Shown piece by piece: positions 17,559-26,479 of a DNA stretch of 64,000 nucleotides. The stretch is from Mesobacillus maritimus (GTDB lineage Bacteria > Bacillota > Bacilli > Bacillales > Cytobacillaceae). The stretch lies in NCBI RefSeq assembly GCF_023715205.1, contig NZ_JAMBNR010000004.1, positions 124,001 through 188,000 on the forward strand, given 5' to 3'. Made by a program: the position numbers and the translations under genes. Each line of letters begins with the position of its first letter. Position 1 is the stretch's first letter. The notes beneath the pieces are model-generated. The model ran no database searches. It had not been told where the DNA came from and was given only the letters and a program-made list of their open reading frames with translations.

Positions 17559-19043
17559 ATGGAAAACCCTAACTTACAATTTCTATTAGAAAATTGGCTC
17601 CCTGAAGCAACTATCGAGGATATGCAGGCAAAGATGGACAGTGGAGAATTGACCAGTAAAGAACTGGTCTTGCTCTATTTAAACAGAATTGCAGATTATG
17701 ATAAAAATGGTCCTTGTATCAATTCCATACTTGAAGTCAATCCGGATGTTCTCCACCAAGCGGCTGCTTTGGATGCCGAACGAAAAGAAACAGGCGCTCG
17801 TGGACCCTTACATGGTATACCAGTGCTATTGAAAGATAATATTGATACTCACGATAAAATGCACACCAGTGCAGGTTCCCTCGCTCTAGAGCATTCGTAT
17901 GCGCAGGAAGATTCACATGTTGCCAAACAGCTACGAAAAGCTGGCGCAGTGTTACTTGGGAAAACGAATATGACCGAATGGGCAAATTTTATGGCGGATA
18001 ATATGCCTACAGGCTACAGTTCCAGAGGTGGGCAAGTTTTAAATCCATACGGTCCACAAAAGTTTATTGTCGGTGGATCTAGTTCCGGCTCTGGAGCTGC
18101 TATTGCTGCGAACTTTGCCGCAGTTGCCGTTGGAACCGAAACTTCGGGGTCAATTTTAAACCCGAGTGGTCAAAACTCCCTTGTCGGTATTAAACCAACT
18201 GTAGGTCTTATTAGCAGGCGCGGGATTATTCCAATTTCGCATACACAGGATACGGCAGGACCAATGGCCCGAACGGTGAAAGACGCTGTTTATCTTTTAC
18301 AGGCATTGGCAGGTAGGGATGAACGTGATCCAATAACGCTCACCAACAACACCACAACAGATTTCACTTCGTTGTTTGATAAAAATGGTTTGCAACATGC
18401 CAAACTCGGCGTACCACGTGACGGTACGTTTTATGAAAGTTTGTCAGATGAGAAACGGGAAATCTTTGAGCAAACTCTCTCTAAGCTAAAGCAGTTAGGC
18501 GCAGAACTTATTGAAATTGATCTTCCATCCTCAAATGCCGATTGGGGTTATGATGTCCTGACCTATGAATTTAAAACAGGGGTGAATGCGTATTTAAGCC
18601 AACTTCACTCATCTGTCAAAGTTCGTAGCCTTGGGCAATTAATTGCGTTTAATAAGCATCACCTTGAAAGAACCTTGAAATACGGACAGGCGGTACTCCT
18701 TGAATCAGAGGAAACAAGTGGCACGCTAACAGAAGCGGAGTACATTCAAGCGCTTGAACATGATCAATACATGGCAACACAGCAGGGAATTGATTATGCC
18801 TTAAACAAGTTTGCTATCCAGGCACTGATTTTTCCGCATGACCATGGCAGCGATCTTGCGGCTAGAGCGGGGTATCCGTCGATAACGGTACCTGCGGGGT
18901 ATACAACCGAAGGTGAACCGTTTGGAGTTACGTTTACTGGGACAGCTTATAGCGAGTCAACCTTGATTCCTTTTGCTTATGCTTATGAACAAGCCACCAA
19001 AGTTCGCAAGTCTCCAAGGCTGGAACGAGATTCCAAAGCATAA
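17559..19043 (+). CDS. amidase (second, amidase signature family)
   Basis: A 494-residue member of the amidase signature family. VLLKDNIDTHDKMHTSAGS carries the Lys, and GGSSSGSGAAIAANFAAVAVGTET carries the catalytic Ser pair, followed by GSILNPSGQNSLVGIKPT. The N-terminal part (IEDMQAKMDSGELTSKELV) matches amidases annotated as Asp-tRNA/Glu-tRNA amidotransferase subunit A-like but not the true GatA. No export signal is evident, so it is probably cytoplasmic. GAAAGGAAT precedes ATG. Confidence 0.88.
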   Translation: MENPNLQFLLENWLPEATIEDMQAKMDSGELTSKELVLLYLNRIADYDKNGPCINSILEVNPDVLHQAAALDAERKETGARGPLHGIPVLLKDNIDTHDKMHTSAGSLALEHSYAQEDSHVAKQLRKAGAVLLGKTNMTEWANFMADNMPTGYSSRGGQVLNPYGPQKFIVGGSSSGSGAAIAANFAAVAVGTETSGSILNPSGQNSLVGIKPTVGLISRRGIIPISHTQDTAGPMARTVKDAVYLLQALAGRDERDPITLTNNTTTDFTSLFDKNGLQHAKLGVPRDGTFYESLSDEKREIFEQTLSKLKQLGAELIEIDLPSSNADWGYDVLTYEFKTGVNAYLSQLHSSVKVRSLGQLIAFNKHHLERTLKYGQAVLLESEETSGTLTEAEYIQALEHDQYMATQQGIDYALNKFAIQALIFPHDHGSDLAARAGYPSITVPAGYTTEGEPFGVTFTGTAYSESTLIPFAYAYEQATKVRKSPRLERDSKA

Positions 19044-19099
19044 TATGTCCGAAACTGCTCATACTACATTTGAAATCCCTAAAAAAGGAGTCGAGTGAG

Positions 19100-19237
19100 A
19101 TGGGTAGACAAAGATATGGAAATCCAGGCGCACAGCGGAACAACAACCGCAAAAAGGGACAAAACGTAAGTGAAGAACTTGTCGAATGGACAACTAGCGA
19201 TAAAAAGAAAAATTATCCAAGCAATCCATCAGATTGA
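19100..19237 (+). CDS. 45-residue basic hydrophilic protein, unknown
   Basis: A short gene with AAAGGAG about 10 bp before ATG. The product begins MGRQRYGNPGAQRNNNRKKG and continues acidic then Lys-rich (EELVEWTTSDKKK). It is Asn/Gly/Lys-rich without hydrophobic stretches, a composition seen in small spore or stress proteins of Bacilli, but I do not recognise a family. It follows the second amidase by 56 bp in the same direction and may be co-transcribed. Confidence 0.6.
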   Translation: MGRQRYGNPGAQRNNNRKKGQNVSEELVEWTTSDKKKNYPSNPSD

Positions 19238-19295
19238 TCATGAGAATAGTCGGCGACGATGACTAGCACAATGCTGACCCTAAATAGATAAAATT

Positions 19296-19326
19296 AAGGT
19301 GCTTTCCGTGCTAGCGGAGGCACCTT
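19296..19326 (+). terminator. hairpin between small gene and CBS gene
   Basis: AAGGTGC/GCACCTT with an inner TCCG/CGGA stem. There is no T tract after it, so it may be a weak terminator or an mRNA structure. Confidence 0.4.
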
Positions 19327-19392
19327 ATGTGGTCTTGGGGACTCAAAATAAGGTACAATAGACATGCTTATGAACCTTTGGAGGGAACACTC

Positions 19393-20118
19393 TTGGAAAA
19401 GAAAACCGAAAGAACACAGTCAGGTCAGTTTGAAGTGGCTTTTAACCGGATACATCGATGCTTGAAAGATATGGTCAAGGATGCTCACAATGAATCTTTT
19501 GTTGAACTTTTAAATGTCGGGCAAAAGAGTCATTCCATTATTCGCAAATATAAAGATGAACTTTATCAATTTGCTCGGCTTCGTAATGCGATTGTCCATG
19601 AGAAGTTTGATGTGGACCAATACATTGCCGAGCCTCATGTTGAAGTGGTTCGACGCATTGAAAAAATTGCAGCTAATTTTGAAAAACCGCCACTCGCAAT
19701 TTCCATTTCGTCTACTCCTGTTTTTTATTATTATGAAGATGCCTATTTAAAGGATGTTCTAAAGGCAATCAATAAATTCGATTTCACTCGATTTCCTATT
19801 TATGATAAAAATGATGTGTACATGGGCTTACTAACATCCTCTGATATTATTCGCTGGATGGCAAAGGTAATGACGAGCAGTGTAATATCGCTTGGGGATG
19901 TTAAAGTTCGTGAACTGTTAAATAATCGGAAACAATATTATGTGGATTTTATTAAATCAACGACAAACCTTTATGAGGTAGAAGAGATGTTTGATCGCTA
20001 CCATGCAGAAGACAAAAAACTGCAAGCAGTGATCATATCTGAGACCGGAACGGCGAATGGAAAACCCAAAGCGATTTTGACTCCTTGGGATTTGCTGGAT
20101 CCGGATCCGAATAGTTAG
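19393..20118 (+). CDS. CBS-pair domain protein
   Basis: About 241 residues. An N-terminal helical region (FNRIHRCLKDMV ... RNAIVHEKFD) resembles HEPN/DUF4145-like helical folds. Two CBS motifs follow, with KAINKFDFTRFPIYDKND and YMGLLTSSDIIRWM the clearest, the usual adenosine-nucleotide sensor. TTG at 19393 follows GGAGGG well. An in-frame ATG at 19327 sits directly on the preceding hairpin and has no ribosome site, so the shorter form is preferred. Role unknown; ligand-responsive regulation is an inference. Confidence 0.72.
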   Translation: MEKKTERTQSGQFEVAFNRIHRCLKDMVKDAHNESFVELLNVGQKSHSIIRKYKDELYQFARLRNAIVHEKFDVDQYIAEPHVEVVRRIEKIAANFEKPPLAISISSTPVFYYYEDAYLKDVLKAINKFDFTRFPIYDKNDVYMGLLTSSDIIRWMAKVMTSSVISLGDVKVRELLNNRKQYYVDFIKSTTNLYEVEEMFDRYHAEDKKLQAVIISETGTANGKPKAILTPWDLLDPDPNS

Positions 20119-20126
20119 AAGAGAAA

Positions 20127-20156
20127 AGCTTCCTGCTTATTAGGAAGTCTTTTTTT
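20127..20156 (+). terminator. intrinsic terminator of the CBS gene
   Basis: CTTCCT/AGGAAG stem, 7-nt loop, then T and C followed by seven T. Confidence 0.85.
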
Positions 20157-20274
20157 GTGCTCAAAAACTTGTTGCTTTAGGGAAAACGCTCTAAGGCTCT
20201 TTAGGTGTATGCATTGTCGTTTCAAAAACATACTAAGACAAACTACATTAGAAGCTGAAGGAGTTGGATGATCG

Positions 20275-21084
20275 ATGCCAGAATTACCGGAGATGGAGAC
20301 GTATAAAAGATTGTTAAATGAGAGGATTGCTGGGAAACTGATTTCTGATATAGAAATAAACCGCGACAAATCAATCAATGTTTCCTCCGACCAGTTTATT
20401 TCAGAAGTAAAAGGTCAGACCGTTACAAGAGTGGAGCGGCGGGCTAAGCATTTGATTTTCCGCCTTGGTTCAGGGAAGAATTTGTTGCTTCACTTGATGC
20501 TTGGGGGGTGGATGTACCTTGGAAACGATGAGGATAATCCTGACCGAACGAAACAAGTCATTCTGTCGTTTGGGGACCAGAAACTTTATTTTATCGGATT
20601 GAGATTAGGGTACTTGCATTTGCATGGTCCTGACGAACTTGAGAAAGAATTGAGTGATTTAGGTCCAGAGCCTTTGGAGCCTTCGTTTACTTATGAAAAA
20701 TTTCATGAGATTTTTGCAGACCGACGCGGGATGATAAAAACAACGCTAGTTAATCAGGAAATCATCGCTGGCATTGGTAACTGTTATTCAGATGAAATTA
20801 GCTTTGAAGCTGCAATAAAGCCGACTCGGACTTTTGAAGAATTGGAAAACTCTGAGCTTCAATCATTGTTTAATGGGATGAAGACCACTTTTCACCGGGC
20901 GATTGAAGCAGGAGGTTATATGGACAATCCTTTGTTTAAAAGTGACCAGAAAACGGGTGGGTATAATAAAATCTGCCGTGTTTACGACCGGGAAGGAGAA
21001 AACTGTTTTCGGTGTCAAACGCCAATAGTTAAAGAAGAGGTTTCTTCTCGAAAAACCTTTTATTGTCCAAACTGTCAGAAATGA
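20275..21084 (+). CDS. mutM: Fpg/Nei family DNA glycosylase
   Basis: Base-excision repair glycosylase/AP lyase, 269 residues. It begins MPELPEMETYKRLL, with the catalytic N-terminal Pro and Glu after Met removal. A conserved Lys lies in RRAKHLIFRL, the helix-two-turn-helix in VNQEIIAGIGNCYSDEI, and the C-terminal zinc finger is CRVYDREGENCFRC ... CPNCQK. The family covers both Fpg (8-oxoG) and Nei (oxidised pyrimidines); sequence reading cannot settle which. The gene is not beside polA as the main mutM usually is, so it may be a paralogue. GAAGGAG precedes ATG. Confidence 0.88.
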   Translation: MPELPEMETYKRLLNERIAGKLISDIEINRDKSINVSSDQFISEVKGQTVTRVERRAKHLIFRLGSGKNLLLHLMLGGWMYLGNDEDNPDRTKQVILSFGDQKLYFIGLRLGYLHLHGPDELEKELSDLGPEPLEPSFTYEKFHEIFADRRGMIKTTLVNQEIIAGIGNCYSDEISFEAAIKPTRTFEELENSELQSLFNGMKTTFHRAIEAGGYMDNPLFKSDQKTGGYNKICRVYDREGENCFRCQTPIVKEEVSSRKTFYCPNCQK

Positions 21085-21184
21085 AAAGATTCCTGTGAAA
21101 AAAGAGGAATTCCCCAACATTCCAAGAACTAATTTAATAAGCTGGTTGTCGTGAATAACCAAAGCTAATTTTAGGAAATTGAAC

Positions 21185-21217
21185 GCTCTTTTCTTATAAA
21201 TTTTAAAAGAGCTTTTA
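21185..21217 (+). terminator. terminator between the glycosylase and rraA-like genes
   Basis: GCTCTTTT/AAAAGAGC with a 12-nt loop and TTTTATA. Confidence 0.65.
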
Positions 21218-21243
21218 TAAAACGGAATGAGGGGGAATCGAAA

Positions 21244-21723
21244 ATGGATTTTAAGACGGCAGATTTATGTGACGACCATTCAAGCAAGTTGGAGATTTGT
21301 GAAACAGAATTTAAATCATTTGGAAAGCGAGTTAAATTCTACGGTCCAGTGGCGACAGTAAAGGTATTTGAGGACAATGTTTTAGTGGTCGAATCATTAG
21401 AGTCAATTCCTGAAGGCAGTGTGTTGGTTGTCGATGGAGGTGCTTCACGTCGCTGTGCGTTAATGGGGGACCGCTTAGCCGGAATTGCAGAGACTCGAAA
21501 ATTAGCAGGTGTGATCATCAATGGCTGTGTGCGCGACTCTGAAGATTTGGCCAAGCTAGATGTTGGCATTTTTGCTTTAGGAACGAATCCATTAAAAAGT
21601 AAGAAAGAAGGGAAAGGAGAAAAGCAAGTGACCGTTACATTCGGTGGGATTGAGTGGAAACCTGGAGTTTTCGTTTATGCCGACCAAGATGGAGTTATCC
21701 TTTCAGAAGAGAAATTATTCTAA
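21244..21723 (+). CDS. rraA: RraA-family protein
   Basis: A 159-residue protein of the RraA/HMG-aldolase fold. The motif order is [66 protein letters not shown]. The GDxxA and GxxRD motifs that hold the metal and substrate in 4-hydroxy-4-methyl-2-oxoglutarate aldolases are present. Bacilli lack classical RNase E, so an RNase E-inhibitor role is unlikely and an aldolase-type or unknown role is more plausible. GAGGGGG precedes ATG. Confidence 0.88.
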   Translation: MDFKTADLCDDHSSKLEICETEFKSFGKRVKFYGPVATVKVFEDNVLVVESLESIPEGSVLVVDGGASRRCALMGDRLAGIAETRKLAGVIINGCVRDSEDLAKLDVGIFALGTNPLKSKKEGKGEKQVTVTFGGIEWKPGVFVYADQDGVILSEEKLF

Positions 21724-21783
21724 AAAACAATAGCATAAATTCACGCCTTTTTCTCATCCTAAGCGAGGGGAGGAGGTGTGAAA

Positions 21784-22386
21784 ATGCTCAAGAAAATTTT
21801 ATTATCGCTAGTTCTGCTTGTCACGGTGCCAACCGTATCCTCTGCTCAACAGGTACATACTGTAAGTCCAGGAGATACAATGTGGAAAATCTCTGTGTGG
21901 TATAAAGTTGGCTTGTCAGAAATCATTGGGGCAAACACCCATATTAAAAATCCAGCGCTGATTTATCCAGGACAAAGAATTACGATTCCGTCCATTACCG
22001 AGAAGAGTATCGAAAATCAAGTGATTCAACTAACCAACCAAGAGCGCGCGAAACATGGATTGAAACCACTTACGGCAGATTGGCAAGTCTCACGTGTGGC
22101 AAGACATAAGTCTGCCGACATGCGAGACAAGAACTATTTCCAGCACAATAGCCCGACTTACGGGACACCATTTAATATGCTGAAGAGCTTCGGTGTTTCT
22201 TATCGCAGTGCAGGAGAAAATATTGCAGCCGGACAGCCGACAGCACAGGCAGTCGTCAAAGCTTGGATGGAAAGCCCCGGTCACCGCGCCAATATTTTGA
22301 ACAGTTCCTATACCCATATCGGCGTTGGACATGCATCTGGCGGATCGTACGGAAACTATTGGACGCAAATGTTTATATCAAAATAA
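21784..22386 (+). CDS. LysM plus CAP (SCP) domain secreted protein
   Basis: About 200 residues. Signal peptide 1-23 (ending SSAQQ), LysM domain about 24-70 (HTVSPGDTMWKIS ... IYPGQRITIP), then a CAP domain: LTNQERAKHGLKPL, ARHKSADMRDKNYFQHNSPTYG, SAGENIAAGQPTAQ, AWMESPGHRANILN, HIGVGHA. This is the YkwD/SafA-like layout seen in spore-coat or cell-wall proteins of Bacilli. LysM should hold it on peptidoglycan. ATG at 21784 is chosen because AGGAGG ends 7 bp before it; an in-frame GTG at 21778 is too close. Confidence 0.9.
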   Translation: MLKKILLSLVLLVTVPTVSSAQQVHTVSPGDTMWKISVWYKVGLSEIIGANTHIKNPALIYPGQRITIPSITEKSIENQVIQLTNQERAKHGLKPLTADWQVSRVARHKSADMRDKNYFQHNSPTYGTPFNMLKSFGVSYRSAGENIAAGQPTAQAVVKAWMESPGHRANILNSSYTHIGVGHASGGSYGNYWTQMFISK

Positions 22387-22395
22387 TGCAAGGGA

Positions 22396-22433
22396 GACAC
22401 CTGCACAAATGTGGTTGCTGGTGTTTTTATTTT
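22396..22433 (+). terminator. weak terminator after the LysM-CAP gene
   Basis: ACACC/GGTGT with partial inner pairing, followed by TTTTTATTTTT. Confidence 0.5.
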
Positions 22434-22839
22434 TAACTTGTGGAGCCTAAGAATTACTTATAACTATAGGATCTCTTCGTTCCTTTTAGATATAGAGAAA
22501 CGTACTAGCTGTGTATTCACTGACCAGCAATATTAGATCAAGAGAAAAGAACCAATAAACTTAGTGTGAACGTACAAAATGGGGTATCCTGCGTTAAGAT
22601 CGGCTTTAGGAATTTAACAACGAAAATAGTCTAACCATAAGACCCTTACCTAAAACAGTGGGTAAAAACAACCTTACTCCTCATAGAAAATCCTCAACAA
22701 AAACTAGCTCAAATCCCCACTATATCAACAAAGTCCTACCCTGTATCAGCCTCAGGACCTAGTTGAAAATCAAGCTGAGGCTCGTTATGAGTTGCCTTGT
22801 TTCGAGGTAAGATGAAATCAAGAAAGGAGGCAACGAAAC
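22434..22839. other. intergenic region before the lia operon
   Basis: No gene is seen. It holds a partial copy of the dispersed repeat (22541-22626). Close to liaI lies an inverted repeat AGCCTCAG/CTGAGGCT (22748-22755 and 22775-22782), a possible regulator site. It does not obviously match known LiaR boxes. Confidence 0.5.
22541..22626 (+). repeat. dispersed repeat, internally deleted copy
   Basis: It begins GAGAAAAGAACCAATAAACT and ends ATCGGCTTTAGGAATTTAAC then AACGAAAA, matching the ends of the fuller copy at 46561. Confidence 0.65.
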
Positions 22840-23181
22840 ATGAAAAAATTTGGTTTATTGCTAGCAGGAGGGATTGCCGCGCTGATCCTGATTTCCAATA
22901 TTGGACCGTTAATCGGTTTAGCTGTCAGCATGGTGGTTCTCTATTATATCTTCAAACAGTTTTTGAAAACAGATTCAACTTCTAAAAAGATCGCTTGGGG
23001 GATCTTCGGATTGTTCATCTTGATGGCGACGGCTTCTAACGTACCAGCCATCTTAGCTATTGCAGCAGCTTATGTTTTATACCTTGTTTATAAAAAATGG
23101 AACGATGAAAAAAACACTTATAAAAGTGACGACCCTTTCGTTAATTTTGAAAAACAATGGGATGAATTGAAAAAGAACTAG
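22840..23181 (+). CDS. liaI: LiaI-like (lmo0954 family) membrane protein
   Basis: A 113-residue membrane protein with about four hydrophobic stretches in the first 85 residues (GLLLAGGIAALILISNIG, LAVSMVVLYYIF, IFGLFILMATASN, ILAIAAAYVLYLVY) and a charged tail. It directly precedes the PspA/LiaH gene and has the N-terminal pattern of the Listeria lmo0954 (LiaI) family. LiaI anchors LiaH at the membrane during envelope stress. AAAGGAGG precedes ATG. It is longer in membrane segments than the two-helix B. subtilis LiaI. Confidence 0.78.
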   Translation: MKKFGLLLAGGIAALILISNIGPLIGLAVSMVVLYYIFKQFLKTDSTSKKIAWGIFGLFILMATASNVPAILAIAAAYVLYLVYKKWNDEKNTYKSDDPFVNFEKQWDELKKN

Positions 23182-23211
23182 GGTTTTAATCAGTGGAATT
23201 TATTAAAAAAT

Positions 23212-23285
23212 GGATGTGTTAAGGGAGTAGATTAACTGGAGCGAAGTGCCGCAAGCGGAAATCACCAACCGCGTTTAACACATCC
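23212..23285 (+). other. long hairpin in the liaI-liaH intergenic mRNA
   Basis: GGATGTGTTAA (23212-23222) pairs perfectly with TTAACACATCC (23275-23285). An inner CCGC/GCGG hairpin lies within. No T run follows, so it looks like an mRNA stabilising or processing element, or a partial terminator, that could adjust LiaH relative to LiaI. Confidence 0.55.
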
Positions 23286-23310
23286 CTAAAAATAAAGGAG
23301 AGATTTGATT

Positions 23311-23958
23311 ATGGCAAACTTATTGACTCGTATTAAAAATACAGTAATGGCAGACATCTATGAAACGTTAGAAAAGAAAGAACAGAAGAATCCGATTGCT
23401 TTATTGAACCAGTACCTTCGTGAATGTGAGGCAGAAACGGAGAAAGTACGTAAACTGCTTGAACGTCAGCATCAGTTAAAAGATCAGTTCACAAGTGAAT
23501 TTCAACAAGCGTCACAAATGGCTGATAAGCGAGCTCAACAAGCTGAGATTGCCCAAAAAGCAGGAGAAATTGAGTTAGCAACCTTTGCTACACAAGAGCA
23601 AACTCAATTTGCTGAAAGAGCTATTCGCTTAAAAGAGGCGCTTGAAAACGCGACAAAACAACAAGTTGAATTAGAACACAAATATGAAGAAATGAAACAC
23701 AAGCTAAAAGATATGCATATCCGCCGGTTAGAGATGATGGGGAGAGAAAATGTCTCTCGCGCTCATCATCAAATGGATCAAGTGATGGAGAATAACCTCT
23801 ATAATGACAAATCATACTCTCGTTTTTCAGAAATCGAATCATACTTGGACCGTCTGGAGCAGCAGGTGAACAGCTCCTATTATCGTAATACGATTGATGG
23901 CCGAATTGCGCAATTAGAAAAAGAAATGAAGAAACAAGAATCTCATTCTATTTCGTAA
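23311..23958 (+). CDS. liaH: phage shock protein A homologue LiaH
   Basis: A 215-residue PspA/IM30 family protein, almost wholly coiled coil (about 25-150), with NLLTRIKNTVMADIYETLEKKEQKNP at its membrane-binding front and regular heptads through KLLERQHQLKDQF and LEHKYEEMKHKLKDM. PspA-type proteins form large rings or rods that support a damaged membrane. The operon place after LiaI and before LiaFSR supports LiaH. ATG at 23311 follows AAAGGAGAG; a TTG at 23305 is less likely. Confidence 0.92.
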   Translation: MANLLTRIKNTVMADIYETLEKKEQKNPIALLNQYLRECEAETEKVRKLLERQHQLKDQFTSEFQQASQMADKRAQQAEIAQKAGEIELATFATQEQTQFAERAIRLKEALENATKQQVELEHKYEEMKHKLKDMHIRRLEMMGRENVSRAHHQMDQVMENNLYNDKSYSRFSEIESYLDRLEQQVNSSYYRNTIDGRIAQLEKEMKKQESHSIS

Positions 23959-24043
23959 ATGAATCATGGTATTCTAAAATGGGCGCAGTCTTGAACCGCG
24001 CCTCTTCATTAAATACATGCCCGCTAGAAAGGAGGAAAAGATT

Positions 24044-24778
24044 TTGTTAAATAAATGGAGTAAAGATTCCTATAGCTGGATCGTTCTTTTCGGAATTTTA
24101 ATTGTGTTAATAGAAATTACCTTTTTTAATCCGGGTTTAATCTTTTCTCTCTTTGTATCGGGTGTCATGATTTATTTTGGGCGCAAGCAATTTCAGAATA
24201 CAACAGGGAAAATTATCTTTTGGCTTGGGGTTCTTACGCTTGGCAGTGGTGTGATTGGCATGGTCACATTTCGGTTATTCCTACTAGCGATTCTCATTTA
24301 TTTTATTATCCAATATGCTCAGTCAAAGAAGCAGCCTGAAGTGATTCGCCCGACAATCGAACAACCAAGTTCTAAGCCTAGTGGTGAATTGCTTATCGAG
24401 CAGTCCACTCTTTTTACCAATAAAGCAATAGGCCATCAAAAAACACCACATCATGTATATGAATGGGACGATGTGAACATCATTACAGGAGTTGGAGATA
24501 CTGTCATCGATTTAAGTTATACCGTTCTTCCAAAGGGCGAGACGGTTATTTTTATCCGAAATATTGTTGGCAACATCAAAGTTTATATTCCATATGATAC
24601 CGAAGTCAGTTTGCGCCATACGGTACTTGTTGGTTCTGCAAATGTTCTCGAGTATCAAAAAGAACGTTCCTTTAATCAGGCGTTTGCGGTGAAAACACCA
24701 GACTATGAAACAGCTGAACAGAAAGTTAAAATCCTCACCTCGATGATGATTGGTGATCTTGAGGTGAAGCGGGTATGA
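24044..24778 (+). CDS. liaF: LiaF, inhibitor of the LiaSR two-component system
   Basis: About 244 residues: four N-terminal membrane helices (about 10-105), then a soluble C-terminal LiaF domain (VYEWDDVNIITGVGDTVIDLSY ... GETVIFIRNIVGNIKVYIPYD). LiaF keeps LiaS in its phosphatase state until cell-wall antibiotics act. TTG at 24044 is preferred because AAAGGAGG ends 8-9 bp before it; an in-frame ATG at 24017 lies before that site. The stop overlaps the liaS start by ATGA. Confidence 0.9.
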   Translation: MLNKWSKDSYSWIVLFGILIVLIEITFFNPGLIFSLFVSGVMIYFGRKQFQNTTGKIIFWLGVLTLGSGVIGMVTFRLFLLAILIYFIIQYAQSKKQPEVIRPTIEQPSSKPSGELLIEQSTLFTNKAIGHQKTPHHVYEWDDVNIITGVGDTVIDLSYTVLPKGETVIFIRNIVGNIKVYIPYDTEVSLRHTVLVGSANVLEYQKERSFNQAFAVKTPDYETAEQKVKILTSMMIGDLEVKRV

Positions 24779-25854
24779 GTTCGGTGCAGAGACAAATGCT
24801 GTGGGGAATTGGTTTTAGTTTTGTGATGTTTCTATTTTTAACAGGTTCTTATTTTTATGTTCATCCATTCGGAAAATGGTCCGAGTTTTGGGAACGAGAG
24901 CTGATGGATATCCCCTTTATTTTGTTTGCAGCGACCGTTAGCTTAAGTTTGGGGCTAATCTTTGGATTGATTTTAGGGATGTATTGGCGGAAGCAGATTC
25001 AAACAGTCGACAATTGGTTATTTGAATTGGAAGAAGGCCGATTGACAGAATTTAAGCCAGGAATGCTCCCTGAATTTGACTCCATCTCTGAGCGGATGCA
25101 GCGAGTGCATAAGCAAATGGCTGAAAAAGCGAAATTGGCACAGAGGCTAGCCAATGAAAAGGCAGAAGAACAGGAAACGAAAATTCAAGAAATGATTTCA
25201 CAAGAACGCAACCGTTTAGCTCGCGAACTTCACGATTCGGTTAGTCAACAGTTATTTGCTGCATCCATGATGATGTCTGCGATAAACGAGACAAGAGCAG
25301 CGGTGATGCAGGGGGAGGATATTGCGGTCCAGCTTTCTGTTGAGCGCGAGGCGAAGCAATTAAAAATGGTTGAAGAGATGATTCACCAGTCCCAGCTTGA
25401 AATGCGGGCGCTGCTTTTACACCTTCGACCGGTGGCATTAAAAGGGAAGTCGCTACAAGAAGGAATTGAAGAACTCTTGATCGAATTGCAACAGAAAGTG
25501 ACGATGGACATTCAGTCGAAAATTGAACCTTTTCAAGTGGATAAAGGAGTCGAGGACCATTTGTTTCGAATCCTCCAAGAATCGGTGTCCAATACTCTTC
25601 GCCATTCAAAGGCTTCTAAGCTTGAGGTTTTGCTGATTAAGCGTGATGAAATGGTGATCATGAGGGTTTCGGATGACGGTGTGGGGTTTGATGTCGATGA
25701 ATCCAAAGCAGGTTCATATGGCTTGCAAAATATGTATGAACGAGCCGGTGAAGTTGGAGGCACGTTGAAAATTGTTAGTGTGAAAAACAAAGGTACAAAG
25801 CTTGAAGTGAAGGTGCCAATTTTAGACAGTGGGAGGGAGAGTAAAGATGATTAA
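24775..25854 (+). CDS. liaS: LiaS/VraS-type sensor histidine kinase
   Basis: A 359-residue kinase with two membrane helices (about 10-28 and 45-70), a short outer loop, a linker helix, the NarL-family HisKA_3 box RNRLARELHDSVSQQLF (His near 152) and an ATPase domain (FRILQESVSNTLRHSKAS, SDDGVGFDVDES, GSYGLQNMYERA). It is an intramembrane-sensing kinase responding to lipid-II-cycle stress through LiaF. It overlaps both neighbours (ATGA with liaF, 8 bp with liaR). Confidence 0.93.
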   Translation: MSSVQRQMLWGIGFSFVMFLFLTGSYFYVHPFGKWSEFWERELMDIPFILFAATVSLSLGLIFGLILGMYWRKQIQTVDNWLFELEEGRLTEFKPGMLPEFDSISERMQRVHKQMAEKAKLAQRLANEKAEEQETKIQEMISQERNRLARELHDSVSQQLFAASMMMSAINETRAAVMQGEDIAVQLSVEREAKQLKMVEEMIHQSQLEMRALLLHLRPVALKGKSLQEGIEELLIELQQKVTMDIQSKIEPFQVDKGVEDHLFRILQESVSNTLRHSKASKLEVLLIKRDEMVIMRVSDDGVGFDVDESKAGSYGLQNMYERAGEVGGTLKIVSVKNKGTKLEVKVPILDSGRESKDD

Positions 25855-26479
25855 AGTCGTTTTTATCGACGATCACGAAATGGTTCGAATCGGTGTTGCA
25901 TCTTATTTGTCGGCTCAGCCGGATATTGAGGTCATTGGGGAAGCAGACAATGGTCGAACGGGAGTGGATCTTGTTTTAGAGTTAAGACCCGACATCGTCT
26001 TAATGGATCTTGTGATGAAAGAAATGGATGGGATTGAGGCAACGGCGAAAATTATTGAACAATGGCCTGAGGCGAAAATTATTGTCGTGACAAGCTTTTT
26101 AGATGATGAGAAGGTGTATCCGGCGTTGGAAGCGGGCGCGACAAGCTATATGCTAAAAACTTCGAAGGCGAGTGACATTGCCAATGCCGTTCGTGCGACT
26201 TATCATGGTCAACCGGTGCTTGAACCGGAAGTGACCGGCAAAATGATGTTGAAAATGCGTCAGAAGCAATCCACTCTCCCTCATGAGGAATTAACTGAAC
26301 GTGAAATGGAAGTCCTTTTACTGATGGCTGAGGGGAAAAGCAATCAAGAAATCGCCGATGCACTGTTTATTGCACTAAAGACGGTGAAAACGCATGTTAG
26401 CAATATTCTCAGTAAGCTTCAAGTTCAAGACCGGACACAGGCGGTTATTTATGCGTTTAAGCATTCGTTGGTGGAATAG
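25847..26479 (+). CDS. liaR: LiaR/VraR-type response regulator
   Basis: A 210-residue NarL-family regulator. The receiver begins MIKVVFIDDHEMVR, with the phospho-Asp in DIVLMDLVMKEMDG and Lys in YMLKTS. The LuxR-type HTH is ELTEREMEVLLLMAEGKSNQ followed by EIADALFIALKTVKTHVSNI. It should activate the lia operon. ATG at 25847 is chosen by homology and by GGGAGGGAG upstream; the upstream in-frame GTG is within that site. Confidence 0.94.
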   Translation: MIKVVFIDDHEMVRIGVASYLSAQPDIEVIGEADNGRTGVDLVLELRPDIVLMDLVMKEMDGIEATAKIIEQWPEAKIIVVTSFLDDEKVYPALEAGATSYMLKTSKASDIANAVRATYHGQPVLEPEVTGKMMLKMRQKQSTLPHEELTEREMEVLLLMAEGKSNQEIADALFIALKTVKTHVSNILSKLQVQDRTQAVIYAFKHSLVE

